Positions 63,986 through 64,000 of a DNA stretch of 64,000 nucleotides are shown piece by piece. The notes under the pieces were generated by a model, which was given only the letters and a program-made list of their open reading frames with translations, had not been told where the DNA came from and made no database searches. Source of the DNA: Sphingomonas sp. GC_Shp_5. GTDB lineage: Bacteria > Pseudomonadota > Alphaproteobacteria > Sphingomonadales > Sphingomonadaceae. Position 1 is the stretch's first letter. Every line of letters starts with the position of its first letter. Where the stretch lies: contig NZ_JALNUP010000007.1 of NCBI RefSeq assembly GCF_026540855.1, positions 109,836 through 173,835 of the forward strand, given 5' to 3'. The translations under genes were made by a program, and so were the position numbers.

Positions 63986-64000
63986 GGGCGGGAGGATGCG

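Overview
The window is a high-GC alphaproteobacterial chromosome segment, most like a Sphingomonas-type (Sphingomonadaceae) genome. This is inferred from gene content and order (ppdK-glyS-glyQ, tad/cpa pilus genes, DUF1476-BolA-Grx4), from protein style and from two families of palindromic repeats common in sphingomonads; no database search was possible.

Layout. 1-2240: 3' end of RNase HI, an FAD amine/amino-acid oxidase-like gene and an alpha/beta hydrolase. 2283-9799: Tad (Flp/type IVc) pilus locus cpaA-cpaB-cpaC-cpaD-cpaE-tadB-tadC plus a small membrane protein; the expected secretion ATPase gene cpaF is absent between cpaE and tadB, and no pilin gene is present. 9828-15597 (minus): pyruvate phosphate dikinase and both glycyl-tRNA synthetase subunits; glyS carries an in-frame palindromic repeat. 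15706-19068: TraB/GumN protein, ribosomal protein L25, peptidyl-tRNA hydrolase, a 2OG-Fe(II)-oxygenase-like protein and a small secreted protein.

19131-38427: an integrated element of about 19.3 kb in tRNA-Leu(UAA). A 55-bp direct repeat of the tRNA 3' end marks attL (19161-19215) and attR (38373-38427), with a tyrosine integrase six bases inside attL. It has a control region (divergent promoter with two 14-bp palindromes), a chain of tiny overlapping genes ending in a P-loop ATPase probably used in replication, two facing arrays of 10-bp-spaced heptamers, a serine recombinase, a terminase pair, a gp10-like protein, a tape-measure protein, an orphan response regulator, XRE and ribbon-helix-helix regulators, and a protein with four tandem helix-turn-helix repeats and a sigma-like C-terminus. 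Portal, protease, capsid, tail-tube and lysis genes are not recognisable, so it is either a decayed prophage or a satellite-like element. A 9-bp motif CGGCGGTAA recurs upstream of four of its gene modules.

38426-47433: chromosomal genes again: peptide-transporter-type binding protein whose start is tangled with attR, DUF4112 protein, RNase T2, NAD biosynthesis genes nadC and nadA, DUF4230 protein, MBL hydrolase and a BlaI/M56 (BlaR1-like) regulatory pair with a long palindromic operator. 47909-54148 (minus): Grx4, BolA, DUF1476, quinone oxidoreductase, leuD, a 35-residue small protein, leuC, a lipase-like hydrolase and an e(P4)-type acid phosphatase. 54245-56558: TPP enzyme, cold-shock protein and a small companion. 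56613-60354 (minus): pseudouridine synthase, FAD dehydrogenase, tRNA-Arg, endonuclease III and DapB. 60719-62531: a frameshifted secreted protein and a sirtuin. 62682-63985 (minus): Era and a GIY-YIG protein whose tail is encoded by a second repeat family.
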